Shown in pieces: positions 1 through 7,603 of a DNA stretch of 64,000 nt. The notes below the pieces were generated by a model. It ran no database searches and was not told the origin of the DNA. It saw only the letters and a list, made by a program, of their open reading frames with translations. The position numbers and the translations under genes were made by a program. The DNA is from an uncultured Corynebacterium sp. GTDB taxonomy: Bacteria > Actinomycetota > Actinomycetes > Mycobacteriales > Mycobacteriaceae. Where the stretch lies: assembly GCF_943914615.1 (NCBI RefSeq), contig NZ_CALUCS010000011.1, forward strand, positions 1-64,000. Direction: 5' to 3'. Numbering within the stretch: position 1 is the stretch's first letter; each line of letters starts with the position of its first letter.

Positions 1-36
1 ACGGATCTCATCGGAGGAGATCGTCAGCTCCGCCAT
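1..36 (-). CDS. atpA: ATP synthase F1 subunit alpha, 5' end only
   Basis: Only the first 12 codons lie in the window; the gene runs off the left edge. The N-terminus reads MAELTISSDEIR, typical of actinobacterial AtpA. An AGGAAG ribosome binding site stands about 9 nt before the ATG at 34-36. It follows atpH after an 86-bp gap, which fits the order atpB-E-F-H-A. The alpha subunit forms the catalytic hexamer with beta. The call rests on the short N-terminus and on gene order. Confidence 0.85.
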   Translation of the reverse strand, partial: MAELTISSDEIR

Positions 37-122
37 GTTCTTCCTGCTCTCGGTTTCGTCTTCCAGCATCTATTTTCTTGCTTGGTCTTTGTCGGTTTCT
101 TGGGACGCCTTTTTATGACGCC

Positions 123-941
123 CTAAGCGATCGACGCGCGGAGGCGCCGCAGGTTACCTGCAGTGCTGCCGTCGATAATCTCGTGTCCGACGCGGATCAC
201 GGCACCGCCGAGGAGGCTGGTATCAACCTCGGAGTGGACCGCAATCTTGCGACCGTAAATCTTCTCCAGCTTGTCCGACAGAGTGGACTTCTGCTGTTCA
301 CCCAGGGCAGCTGCGGCACGAACGCGCGCTACGGTGCGTCCCTCCTGTGCAGCTACCCCGTCAACCAACGAGTCAAGTTCCTCGACTGGACGCTGACGCA
401 GACGGCCAATTGCCTGCAACGCCAGTGCCTCGGTCGTAGAAGTGACCCTTCCATACAGAACCTTTGCCAGCAGGTCGCGGCGTGCATCCGGGGATGCGGC
501 GCGGTCGGCCAGCTTCAGCTCCAGCTCCGGCTCACGTTCGATGATGCGGGCCAGCTGGAACAGTTCGTCTTCAACGCGGTCCTGCTGACCTTGAGCGTCG
601 GCGGCGCGCAGCAGGGCCAGGCGGCCCAGCTTCACCAGTCCGTCGCGTAGGTCGCGAGTGTTGGACCACGACTGGGATACAGCAGCAGACACGATTTCTT
701 CCGTCGAGGCAGACACCTTGCCGCCGAACAGGCTCTTGGCCAGTTCCACGCGGGTGTTGGCATCCCTCGCCGGGTCGATCAGCGCGACACGTAGGCCGCG
801 GTCACTGTCGAGCAGCTCGACGACGTCGAACAGCTCGGTGCCGGTGTTCACACCGGTGCCCACTTTGTCGGAGGTCTCGTTGAGACCCTGGTCTAGGGTC
901 TGCTCGAGGCGCTCAATTGCCTCTCGGCTCGCTGCGTGCAT
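123..941 (-). CDS. atpH: ATP synthase F1 subunit delta
   Basis: 272-residue delta subunit, which links the F1 head to the peripheral b stalk. It is close to the roughly 270 residues usual in corynebacteria, whose AtpH carries an N-terminal extension relative to E. coli. I chose ATG at 939-941 (MHAASREAIERL) because GGGAAG lies 9 nt upstream. A GTG at 948-950 would overlap the atpF stop by 4 nt, but its Shine-Dalgarno would be almost adjacent. It is the fourth gene of the visible operon, read towards atpA. Confidence 0.93.
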   Translation of the reverse strand: MHAASREAIERLEQTLDQGLNETSDKVGTGVNTGTELFDVVELLDSDRGLRVALIDPARDANTRVELAKSLFGGKVSASTEEIVSAAVSQSWSNTRDLRDGLVKLGRLALLRAADAQGQQDRVEDELFQLARIIEREPELELKLADRAASPDARRDLLAKVLYGRVTSTTEALALQAIGRLRQRPVEELDSLVDGVAAQEGRTVARVRAAAALGEQQKSTLSDKLEKIYGRKIAVHSEVDTSLLGGAVIRVGHEIIDGSTAGNLRRLRASIA

Positions 942-946
942 ACCGA

Positions 947-1507
947 TCACTTCCCGGATGCGCCGACGTTGTCCAGTCCGGCGAGGAAGTTATCGATGGT
1001 GCCCGAGCGCTTCACGTCGTCCGACAGCTGCTCGCCCAGCAGGCGCTCAGCCAAGTTGATTGAGTTTTCACCCATCTCCTTGCGCAGGTCGGTGACAACG
1101 GCGGAACGCTGTGCCTCGAGCTGCTTGTGGCCCGACTCGACGATACGGTTGGACTCTTCGGTTGCCTGAGCCTTCATGTCCGCGATGATCTTCTGCCCCT
1201 GGGAACGGGCATCGTCACGAATCTGAGCGGCCTCAGTGCGTGCTTCAGCAAGCTGAGCGTTGTACTTCTCCAAGGCAGCCTTAGCCTCTGCCTGAGCGGA
1301 CTCGGCGCGCCGAATGCCGCCCTCGATCTGGTCCTCGCGCTGATTCAGCACTTCCTGGAACTTCGGAAGCACGAACTTCCAAAAGACAAACAGGATGACT
1401 GCAAAAGGAATGATGGACCAGACGATGTCGTACAGCGGAGGAAGCAGCGGATTAACCGACTCCTCCATCGGCAGCTTCTCAGCTGCTAACAAAAAGGTGT
1501 TCGTCAT
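947..1507 (-). CDS. atpF: ATP synthase F0 subunit b
   Basis: 186 residues. A short N-terminal segment and one transmembrane helix (about residues 27-50, IVWSIIPFAVILFVFW) are followed by a long charged, Ala/Glu/Gln-rich coiled coil. This is the architecture of the b subunit of the peripheral stator stalk, anchored in the membrane and contacting delta and alpha. It starts with ATG at 1505-1507, about 70 bp after atpE, and its end almost meets the atpH start, so the two are probably translationally coupled. Confidence 0.93.
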   Translation of the reverse strand: MTNTFLLAAEKLPMEESVNPLLPPLYDIVWSIIPFAVILFVFWKFVLPKFQEVLNQREDQIEGGIRRAESAQAEAKAALEKYNAQLAEARTEAAQIRDDARSQGQKIIADMKAQATEESNRIVESGHKQLEAQRSAVVTDLRKEMGENSINLAERLLGEQLSDDVKRSGTIDNFLAGLDNVGASGK

Positions 1508-1546
1508 AGTCTCCAGCTTTCGATTCTGGTGCGGTGGTTAGAAAGT

Positions 1547-1559
1547 GCTCTTAAAGAGC
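1547..1559. repeat. Palindrome between atpE and atpF
   Basis: GCTCTT-A-AAGAGC forms a perfect 13-bp palindrome in the 69-bp atpE-atpF gap. As RNA it could fold into a short hairpin just after the atpE stop, a place where a hairpin could stabilise atpE mRNA. No T-run follows, so it is unlikely to terminate transcription. A function is speculative. Confidence 0.35.
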
Positions 1560-1576
1560 GGCCAATCGCACTGAAA

Positions 1577-1819
1577 TTAGAACAGGAAGCCGGCGACGAA
1601 GCCGATCAGAGCCAGTGCCTCGGCGAAAGCGATACCCAGGAACATGGTGGTGCGCAGCTGGCCGGCCATCTCAGGCTGGCGAGCCATTGCCTCAGCGGTC
1701 TTACCTGCAACGTTGCCCACACCGATAGCGGAGCCGATAGCAGCCAGGCCGTAGCCGATGGTGCCGAAGCCCTCGAACTTGGTGGTGGTGTCCTGCGCGA
1801 TGAGGAAGATGTCGTTCAT
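1577..1819 (-). CDS. atpE: ATP synthase F0 subunit c
   Basis: 80-residue proteolipid with two hydrophobic helices and a polar loop (ARQPEMAGQ, about residues 46-54). The proton-binding acidic residue is Glu67 in GIAFAEALAL. The c subunits form the rotating ring of F0. This is the target family of diarylquinolines in mycobacteria. The gene lies 93 bp downstream of atpB. A small palindrome at 1547-1559 sits between it and atpF. Confidence 0.97.
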   Translation of the reverse strand: MNDIFLIAQDTTTKFEGFGTIGYGLAAIGSAIGVGNVAGKTAEAMARQPEMAGQLRTTMFLGIAFAEALALIGFVAGFLF

Positions 1820-1912
1820 TTGGTTTCCATTACCTTTCTGAGAACCAGCCGGTTGCAGCTTTTCTTTTGTTGTTATCCGGCTTGGTCATTTGAGTACTTA
1901 AAAAGGGGCGAA

Positions 1913-2713
1913 TTAGTGCTCGTCTGCGTGGAGGGACAGCTCGATGTACACGGCGGTCAGCAGGGAGAAGATGTATGCCTGCAGGAAGATCACCATGAGC
2001 TCGAACAGGGTGAAGGCGATCGCGAAGAGGATCGTGCCGCCAGCAGCCACAGTCCAACCGCTCATCTGCCAGAAGAAGAAGTTCGTGGCACTGAACAGCA
2101 TGACGAGGATGATGTGTCCAGCCAACATATTCGCCATAAGACGAATCGTCAGCGTTACCGGACGGAGGACGAATGTGGAGAATGCCTCAATCGGCGCCAC
2201 GATGAAGTGGAGCCAAGAAGGCAAACCAGGAATGATCAGCGAGGACTTGATGTACTTGCCGAAGCCATAGCGCTTCACTCCCGCGTAAATGAATGCGATA
2301 TACGCAACAACAGCCAGCACCAGTGGCAGACCCACTCGAGCGCTGGCTGAAATGTTCATGAACGGGATGATCGTCGACATGTTGACGGCAAGGACGGTGA
2401 AGAAGATAGCGGCGATGATCGGCAGGAACCGGCGCCCCTCCTTCTTGCCCAAGATATCCTCCGCGATGTGAATCCGAACGAAGTCCAAGAAGTACTCAGC
2501 AACGTTCTGCACGCCGCTCGGAATCAGCTTCGGCTTCCGCATTGCAAAGAAGAAGAATGCGGAAACCAGAAGAATCATCACAATACGGATGACCATGAGG
2601 CGGTCGAGCGCGAAGGCTCCACCAGCAAACTCACTGAACCACAGCTGGTTGCTATCCACTTGCCCCGGGAAGAATTCGTGTTCCAATGAAGGTACGTGAA
2701 ACTCGCCCTTCAT
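1913..2713 (-). CDS. atpB: ATP synthase F0 subunit a
   Basis: 266 residues, polytopic. It carries the family segment LTIRLMANMLAGH with the essential Arg, and a last hydrophobic hairpin ending near LQAYIFSLLTAVYIEL. Subunit a forms the proton half-channels next to the c ring. I chose ATG at 2711-2713 (MKGEFHVPSLEHEFFPG) because the sequence further upstream looks non-coding and this N-terminus resembles other corynebacterial AtpB proteins. The reading frame stays open to 2776, so a longer form cannot be excluded. Confidence 0.93.
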   Translation of the reverse strand: MKGEFHVPSLEHEFFPGQVDSNQLWFSEFAGGAFALDRLMVIRIVMILLVSAFFFFAMRKPKLIPSGVQNVAEYFLDFVRIHIAEDILGKKEGRRFLPIIAAIFFTVLAVNMSTIIPFMNISASARVGLPLVLAVVAYIAFIYAGVKRYGFGKYIKSSLIIPGLPSWLHFIVAPIEAFSTFVLRPVTLTIRLMANMLAGHIILVMLFSATNFFFWQMSGWTVAAGGTILFAIAFTLFELMVIFLQAYIFSLLTAVYIELSLHADEH

Positions 2714-3098
2714 GGCCAAGGTTGTTACGCTCAGCGTTCTCTCCCGTGATTGGGCCGCAAGATTGCACAGAATCACTGCGGTGCGATGGAGGTCTCTTTT
2801 CGAAGAGTTAGGCTGATGCTGAGGGACTCCGTCGCACGTCCCTACATAATCAGCCGGTGCCGTATCTACTGTTCACACATACGTGTGCCAATAAATGGCC
2901 CGATAGAACAATATCAGCTTTAACTCGCGAATCGCTAAGTGAAACACGTTGCGGGTCCCCCCACTTGGTCTTGGATTTCAAAGTTTTTGGTTCCAGAATC
3001 ATTTGTATGTCTTTATTGTGTTGGCACACCCCCGCCTACTGCGTTTATCCACAATGCTCGTCGGGTTCAAGCGTCGACTCGCTTCCTGTAAAACACAA
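2714..3098 (-). promoter_or_regulatory. Leader and probable promoter region of the atpB operon
   Basis: Together with the terminator at 3099-3137 this is a 449-bp non-coding gap between atpI and atpB, AT-richer than its flanks. On the minus strand a TTGGCA hexamer (2892-2887) and a TAGATA hexamer (2869-2864) are 17 nt apart, giving a possible promoter with a leader of about 150 nt. A CACAC-N4-GTGTG inverted repeat (2874-2887) overlaps it and could be an operator. ORFs called here lack coding character. The promoter assignment is tentative. Confidence 0.4.
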
Positions 3099-3137
3099 CG
3101 CGCCCCGGTCTGCAATGACTTTGCAAACCGGGGCGCG
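3099..3137 (-). terminator. Probable terminator after atpI
   Basis: An 11-bp perfect GC-rich stem (CGCGCCCCGGT at 3099-3109 with ACCGGGGCGCG at 3127-3137) encloses a 17-nt loop. On the minus strand it is followed by TTGTGTTTT. It lies just after the atpI stop and would end the wecA-atpI transcript, so atpB-E-F-H-A probably uses its own promoter. Confidence 0.7.
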
Positions 3138-3162
3138 GGCTATCGCTAGAACTGCACTAGAA

Positions 3163-3630
3163 CTAGCTGATGTAGAGCTTTTGGGAACGCGTAACCGCAA
3201 GCGTCTCAATCACAAGGACTGCGATCATGCTTAGCATCACAGTCACGGCCAGCGCGGCAGTGTCGTAAAAGGTCTTGTCCTTCAGGAAGAAAAGAATACC
3301 CAGCAGCACAGCTGCCTTAACCAGCCAGCTGCCCAGGATCAAGCCCATCGTCATCGAGGGCGAGGTGTTGGAACTAAACAGCACAATCACTACCGTCAAC
3401 AGCATGAATCCACCGCCGACCAGCCACCCGATGCCTGCTCCCCACAGCCCTTCGGTGCCGCTGATGAGCCCCCACACCAACAGGGAAAGCGCCCCCAGCA
3501 CCAGCAGCGCCAGGGCTCCGGAACGCATGGCAGCCTTCAGCGGGCCGACGTGGTCGCTAGCTTGGGATACGTCGTTCAGCTCGGGCAGCTCTTTAGCCCC
3601 CGCACCGTTGTTCTCAGTCGCCTCACTCAT
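3163..3630 (-). CDS. atpI: AtpI-like small membrane protein of the ATP synthase locus
   Basis: 155 residues with four predicted membrane helices after a polar N-terminal tail of about 40 residues. Its place directly upstream of the atp genes and downstream of wecA matches mycobacterial atpI (Rv1303 position). AtpI proteins help c-ring assembly or stability, though the role is accessory. I chose ATG at 3628-3630 (MSEATENNGAG), 5 nt after the wecA stop; an upstream in-frame start would overlap wecA by 43 bp. Confidence 0.75.
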   Translation of the reverse strand: MSEATENNGAGAKELPELNDVSQASDHVGPLKAAMRSGALALLVLGALSLLVWGLISGTEGLWGAGIGWLVGGGFMLLTVVIVLFSSNTSPSMTMGLILGSWLVKAAVLLGILFFLKDKTFYDTAALAVTVMLSMIAVLVIETLAVTRSQKLYIS

Positions 3631-3635
3631 GGCGA

Positions 3636-4808
3636 TTAGCTTACCTGAGCCGTGTTCGACTTCCGATTCTCCCGCCACAGTGGCACCACCGTTGCCGCGA
3701 TGGCTACGATAACCAGCAAACTAAAGGAGACCGCCATCACGTGCAGAGGCAGCACGGTCAGCCCCACTGCACCAAAAGCCACTACCCCAACCCAGGTGTA
3801 CAAAACCAAAACCACGCGCTTCTGGCTGTGGCCTATGTGTAGCAGCCGGTGATGCAGGTGTTTCTTATCCGGGGAGAACGGGCTCTTCCCCTGGGAAACG
3901 CGCCGCACCACTGCCATCACGAGATCCAGCAGCGGAATCGACAGGGCGGCCAGAACCACAATCATCGGCGATAGTAGAGCCATCATATCCGCCGGTCCGT
4001 ATAGCGCCGCGTTGATGCGCCCGGATGCCGACGTGCAGGCTGCGGACAACAGCAGGCCGATCAGCATCGCGCCGCTGTCCCCCATGAAGATGCGCGCGGG
4101 CGAAAAGTTGTGGGGCAGGAACCCCATGCAGATTCCTACCAGTGCTGCCGAAATGATAGCCGGCGGGTAAGCCGCCACGGTGCCGCCCTGATCGTGGAGG
4201 ATGGTCAGCGAATAGATCAGAATCGTTCCGGCGGCGATCGCTCCCAATCCCGCGGCCAGACCATCCAAGCCGTCGACAAAGTTCATGGCGTTCACGATGG
4301 TGACGGTCAGAAGCGCCGTCAGGATCGTGGACTGGACCTGGTCCAGGATCAAGGTGGTGCCGGCCCCGAACGGCAAATAGAAAAGGTACCAACTCAAGCC
4401 CATCAGGCTCATCACCACGGCACCCACGACCTGCCCGCCGAGTTTCAGAACCCAGGAGATGTCGTAGAGGTCATCCACTACGCCGACTACGACAATCACG
4501 AAGGCGGCCATCAGCACCGCTGTCATATCGGGGGTTCTCGGCGGGAACCCGCGCGTCAACGCGGGCAGCTGGTTCGCCACTACAACCGCCACGACTAACC
4601 CCGTGAACATTGCCACTCCACCCAGACGCGGCATAGGAACTTGGTGCACGTCGCGCTCGCGCGGAGCAGCCATCCGGCCGAAGCGCAGAATCACCGAACG
4701 CACCACGCCCGTCACCAGATACGTCACCGCACAGGCAATGAGCAGCACCAACACCAACTCGCGCAGGGGAATTCCTGCGCCGATAGCCGGCTGGGCAAGG
4801 ACTGTCAT
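3636..4808 (-). CDS. wecA: Undecaprenyl-/decaprenyl-phosphate GlcNAc-1-phosphate transferase (WecA/Rfe type)
   Basis: 390 residues and about eleven membrane helices. Family motifs are present: VVDDLYDI (Mg-binding Asp pair), NFVDGLDGLAAG, FMGDSGAM and KKHLHHRLLHIGHS. The enzyme transfers GlcNAc-1-phosphate from UDP-GlcNAc to a polyprenyl phosphate; in mycobacteria and corynebacteria this starts the linker joining arabinogalactan to peptidoglycan. The MraY alternative is less likely because the gene sits in the conserved sua5-wecA-atpI context rather than in the mur cluster. Its ATG overlaps the sua5 stop (TAATG). Confidence 0.92.
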   Translation of the reverse strand: MTVLAQPAIGAGIPLRELVLVLLIACAVTYLVTGVVRSVILRFGRMAAPRERDVHQVPMPRLGGVAMFTGLVVAVVVANQLPALTRGFPPRTPDMTAVLMAAFVIVVVGVVDDLYDISWVLKLGGQVVGAVVMSLMGLSWYLFYLPFGAGTTLILDQVQSTILTALLTVTIVNAMNFVDGLDGLAAGLGAIAAGTILIYSLTILHDQGGTVAAYPPAIISAALVGICMGFLPHNFSPARIFMGDSGAMLIGLLLSAACTSASGRINAALYGPADMMALLSPMIVVLAALSIPLLDLVMAVVRRVSQGKSPFSPDKKHLHHRLLHIGHSQKRVVLVLYTWVGVVAFGAVGLTVLPLHVMAVSFSLLVIVAIAATVVPLWRENRKSNTAQVS

Positions 4809-5467
4809 TAGACGTCTCCCCGCAGCTCCGCACTGCTCATACCCAGCACCTCGGCTACCCGCTCGGTGGTGGCCGCACCCTCGCGCAGAATGCGCGGGCG
4901 ACCGGAGGAAAGATCAACGATGGTGGAGGCCACGCCGTGGTGAGCTTCCCCACCGTCGATGTAGGTTGTTACGTCCGCGCCCAGCTGATCCTCGGCCATC
5001 TGCACGTTCGTCGCTGGCGGCTGGCCGGAAATGTTGGCGCTGGAAACGGCCATCGGGCCGGTACGCTCCAGCAGCTCCAGCGCAATGGGCTGGTTGGGCA
5101 TGCGCAGCATCACGGTGCCGCGCGTATCCCCCAGGTTCCATGGCAGGCTCGGCGCCTGGTGGACGACCATCGACAGCCCGCCCGGCCAGAAGGCCTCGAC
5201 GAGCTTACGCATGTTGTAGGTGTACTCGCGCACGAGCCCTTGGATGGTTGTCCAGCTGGGAACCAGCACGGGCACGGGCATGTCGGGGCCGCGCCCCTTT
5301 GCTCGTAACAGGGCGGCCACGGCCTCGTTGTCGAAGGCATCGCAGCCAATGCCGTAGACCGTGTCGGTCGGCAGCACGACCAGCCGTCCGCCCTGCACCG
5401 CATTCGCCGCGGCGTCTAGTGCGGCCTCGCGGTTCTGCGGATCGGTTGCGTCTACGGTTCTCGACAT
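4808..5467 (-). CDS. L-threonylcarbamoyladenylate synthase (Sua5/YrdC/TsaC family)
   Basis: 219 residues, single YrdC domain. Motifs are VVLPTDTVYGIGCDA near residue 31, the RAKGRGPDMPVPVL segment that binds nucleotide, and AVSSANISG. The enzyme makes threonylcarbamoyl-AMP from threonine, bicarbonate and ATP for the t6A37 modification of ANN-decoding tRNAs. The C-terminal Sua5 domain is absent, so it is the short TsaC type. It lies between prmC and wecA as in M. tuberculosis (Rv1301 position). Confidence 0.9.
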   Translation of the reverse strand: MSRTVDATDPQNREAALDAAANAVQGGRLVVLPTDTVYGIGCDAFDNEAVAALLRAKGRGPDMPVPVLVPSWTTIQGLVREYTYNMRKLVEAFWPGGLSMVVHQAPSLPWNLGDTRGTVMLRMPNQPIALELLERTGPMAVSSANISGQPPATNVQMAEDQLGADVTTYIDGGEAHHGVASTIVDLSSGRPRILREGAATTERVAEVLGMSSAELRGDV

Positions 5468-5522
5468 TGCGGCCCTTTCTTGCTTATTTATTACGTGCTC
5501 TACCTTAACCCCATCGCCGGCA

Positions 5523-6452
5523 CTACTGCGGCAGCAGGGCGGTGACGAAGCGTGGCCGACCGGCCAGGTCGCGGTGCTGAGTGATCTCTCGCCAGCCGCG
5601 TTGCTGCATCATGGTTGCTACCTGCGCGCCGTTGGAGTCGTCGTGTTCTATTCCGACGCCACCACTTGCGCGCCCCAGCGCCTCAGCCCACTGCAGCACC
5701 CGTGGCATGAGCTCCAGTCCGTCCTCCCCGGAGAACACGGCTGCGTGCGGGTCGGCGGCTACCTCGGGGGAAACCTCCGCGGATTCCGGAACGTACGGAG
5801 GGTTGCAGACGACCACGTCCGCGGGCGCGAAAGCCTCGGGGGAAACGCCCGCTGTCGCCGTCAACTCCACGGGATCATCTACAGCCAGATCGGCCTGAAC
5901 GAAAGTAGCTTCAACCTGCGGAACAAGTCGAGCATTCCATTCAGCCAGGCGCAGCGCAGCGCGCGACACTTCGACCCCAGTAAGGGAGATGGGGGCGTCA
6001 TAAAGAAAAGAAACCCCGAGCCCCAACGTGCCGGGACCGCAGCATAAATCGACCACGCGCGGTGTAGCTCGCCCTTTGAGGAAGCGCGTGGCCCAGTCGG
6101 CGAGCAGCTCGGTTTCGGGGCGCGGGACGAAGCAGCCGGGCTCCACAAAAAGGTCCAGGCCGCAGAAAGGCGCGGACCCCACAATGTGCTGGAGGGGTTC
6201 GCGCGCGGCGCGGCGGGCCGCCCAGTCGGCATAGGCGCTGGGGGCGGGATCGTCGGCGCGCATAAAGAGAGTACCGGGGTCGACTGCTGTGCGGGGCATA
6301 GCAGGGTCAGAGCCGGTGCCGGGCGCAGCTGAGCTAGTGCCGGACTCCGCGAGCAGGTAGCGCATCAGCAGGCGAGCGTCGACTGCGGCGGAATCAATGT
6401 CCGCCGCGTTCAACTGTGCAGTGGCCTCGCGGATCGCCTGGTTAATGTTCAA
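5523..6452 (-). CDS. prmC: Peptide chain release factor N5-glutamine methyltransferase
   Basis: 309 residues. An N-terminal helical domain with a low-complexity insertion (about residues 37-60) is followed by an SAM-binding domain with VVDLCCGPGTLGLG and the catalytic NPPY motif in VVCNPPYVPES. PrmC methylates the Gln of the GGQ motif of RF1 and RF2; its substrate gene prfA lies directly upstream. The start is TTG at 6450-6452 with a GGTGGG-like site upstream; there is no in-frame ATG near it. Confidence 0.92.
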   Translation of the reverse strand: MNINQAIREATAQLNAADIDSAAVDARLLMRYLLAESGTSSAAPGTGSDPAMPRTAVDPGTLFMRADDPAPSAYADWAARRAAREPLQHIVGSAPFCGLDLFVEPGCFVPRPETELLADWATRFLKGRATPRVVDLCCGPGTLGLGVSFLYDAPISLTGVEVSRAALRLAEWNARLVPQVEATFVQADLAVDDPVELTATAGVSPEAFAPADVVVCNPPYVPESAEVSPEVAADPHAAVFSGEDGLELMPRVLQWAEALGRASGGVGIEHDDSNGAQVATMMQQRGWREITQHRDLAGRPRFVTALLPQ

Positions 6453-6523
6453 CGTCCCACCGTTCTGCCGTCCTACCGTTTCGCAATCCTGCCGTGCTGC
6501 CGTACTCCAGGGCGACGGAAAGA

Positions 6524-7600
6524 CTAGTCTTCCGCCTCGAGGCGACGTGCGCGGTCGGCTTCCTTCAGCGCCGCGAGCAGCGCCTCCAGGTCGCCATCCA
6601 GGACAGCATCCAGGTTGTTGGCCTTGTAGCCGATGCGGTGGTCGGAGAGGCGGGACTCGGGGAAGTTGTAGGTGCGGATACGCTCGGAGCGATCCATGGT
6701 GCGGATCTGCGCTGCACGGCCCTCGGCTGCCTCGGCCTCGGCTTCCTCTTCCTTCATCTGCTGCAGGCGCGCAGCCAGAACCTGCATCGCACGGGCGCGG
6801 TTCTGAATCTGGGAGCGCTCCTTCTGACAGGTCACCACAATGTTGGTCGGCAGGTGGGTAATACGCACCGCGGAGTCCGTGGTGTTCACGCCCTGGCCGC
6901 CCTTACCGGAGGAACGGTAGACGTCCACGCGGATGTCCTTGTCGTCGATGTGCACGTCCTCGACCTCATCGGGCTCCGGGTACACCAGCACGCCTGCCGC
7001 GGAGGTCTGGATGCGGCCCTGCGACTCGGTGACGGGGATGCGCTGCACGCGGTGCACGCCGCCTTCGAACTTGAACTCCGACCACGCGCCATCGCGGGAG
7101 GGCTGCTTGGAGCGGATAGACAGGGTCATATCCTTCACACCACCCAGGTCGGTCTCGTTCAAGCCCAGGATCTCGGTGCTAAAGCCGTGGCGTTCAGCGT
7201 AGCGCTGGTACATGCGCGCCAGCTCGCCGGCGAACAGCGCGGCTTCCTCGCCGCCGGCGCCGGACTTGATCTCCATGACGATGTCGTCGCCGTCGTGCGG
7301 GTCGCGCGGGGCCAGCAGGTCGGTCAGCTGCTCCTCCAGCTCGCCGATCTCCTCCTCCAGGCGCTTAGCTTCCTCGGCGAACTCCTTGTCCTCGGATGCC
7401 ATCTCGGACGCGGCCTCGTGATCCTCGCGGGCCTGCTCGAGCTTCTGATGCGTCTGGATAATCGGCTGCAGCTCGGAAAAGCGCTTGCCGACCTTGCGGG
7501 CAGCAGCCGGGTCGTTGTGCAGCTCGGGATCGCTCAGCTGCATCTCCAGGCCCTGGTACTCAGCCAGAATGTCGTCGATGACTGACGGTGATTGGCTCAT
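6524..7600 (-). CDS. prfA: Peptide chain release factor 1
   Basis: 358 residues, the normal RF1 length. It carries the GGQ peptidyl-hydrolysis motif in SSGKGGQGVNTTDSAVRITH and the family segment KSGAGGEEAALFAGEL. RF1 reads UAA and UAG. ATG at 7598-7600 is preceded by GAGGAT, and the start lies 3 nt beyond the rho stop. In M. tuberculosis rpmE separates rho and prfA; here there is no room for it. Confidence 0.97.
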   Translation of the reverse strand: MSQSPSVIDDILAEYQGLEMQLSDPELHNDPAAARKVGKRFSELQPIIQTHQKLEQAREDHEAASEMASEDKEFAEEAKRLEEEIGELEEQLTDLLAPRDPHDGDDIVMEIKSGAGGEEAALFAGELARMYQRYAERHGFSTEILGLNETDLGGVKDMTLSIRSKQPSRDGAWSEFKFEGGVHRVQRIPVTESQGRIQTSAAGVLVYPEPDEVEDVHIDDKDIRVDVYRSSGKGGQGVNTTDSAVRITHLPTNIVVTCQKERSQIQNRARAMQVLAARLQQMKEEEAEAEAAEGRAAQIRTMDRSERIRTYNFPESRLSDHRIGYKANNLDAVLDGDLEALLAALKEADRARRLEAED

Positions 7601-7603
7601 GGT

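Noticed and set aside
2857..3234. ORFs in the atpI-atpB gap
   Set aside because: They span the terminator hairpin at 3099-3137, lack Shine-Dalgarno sites and have no coding character.
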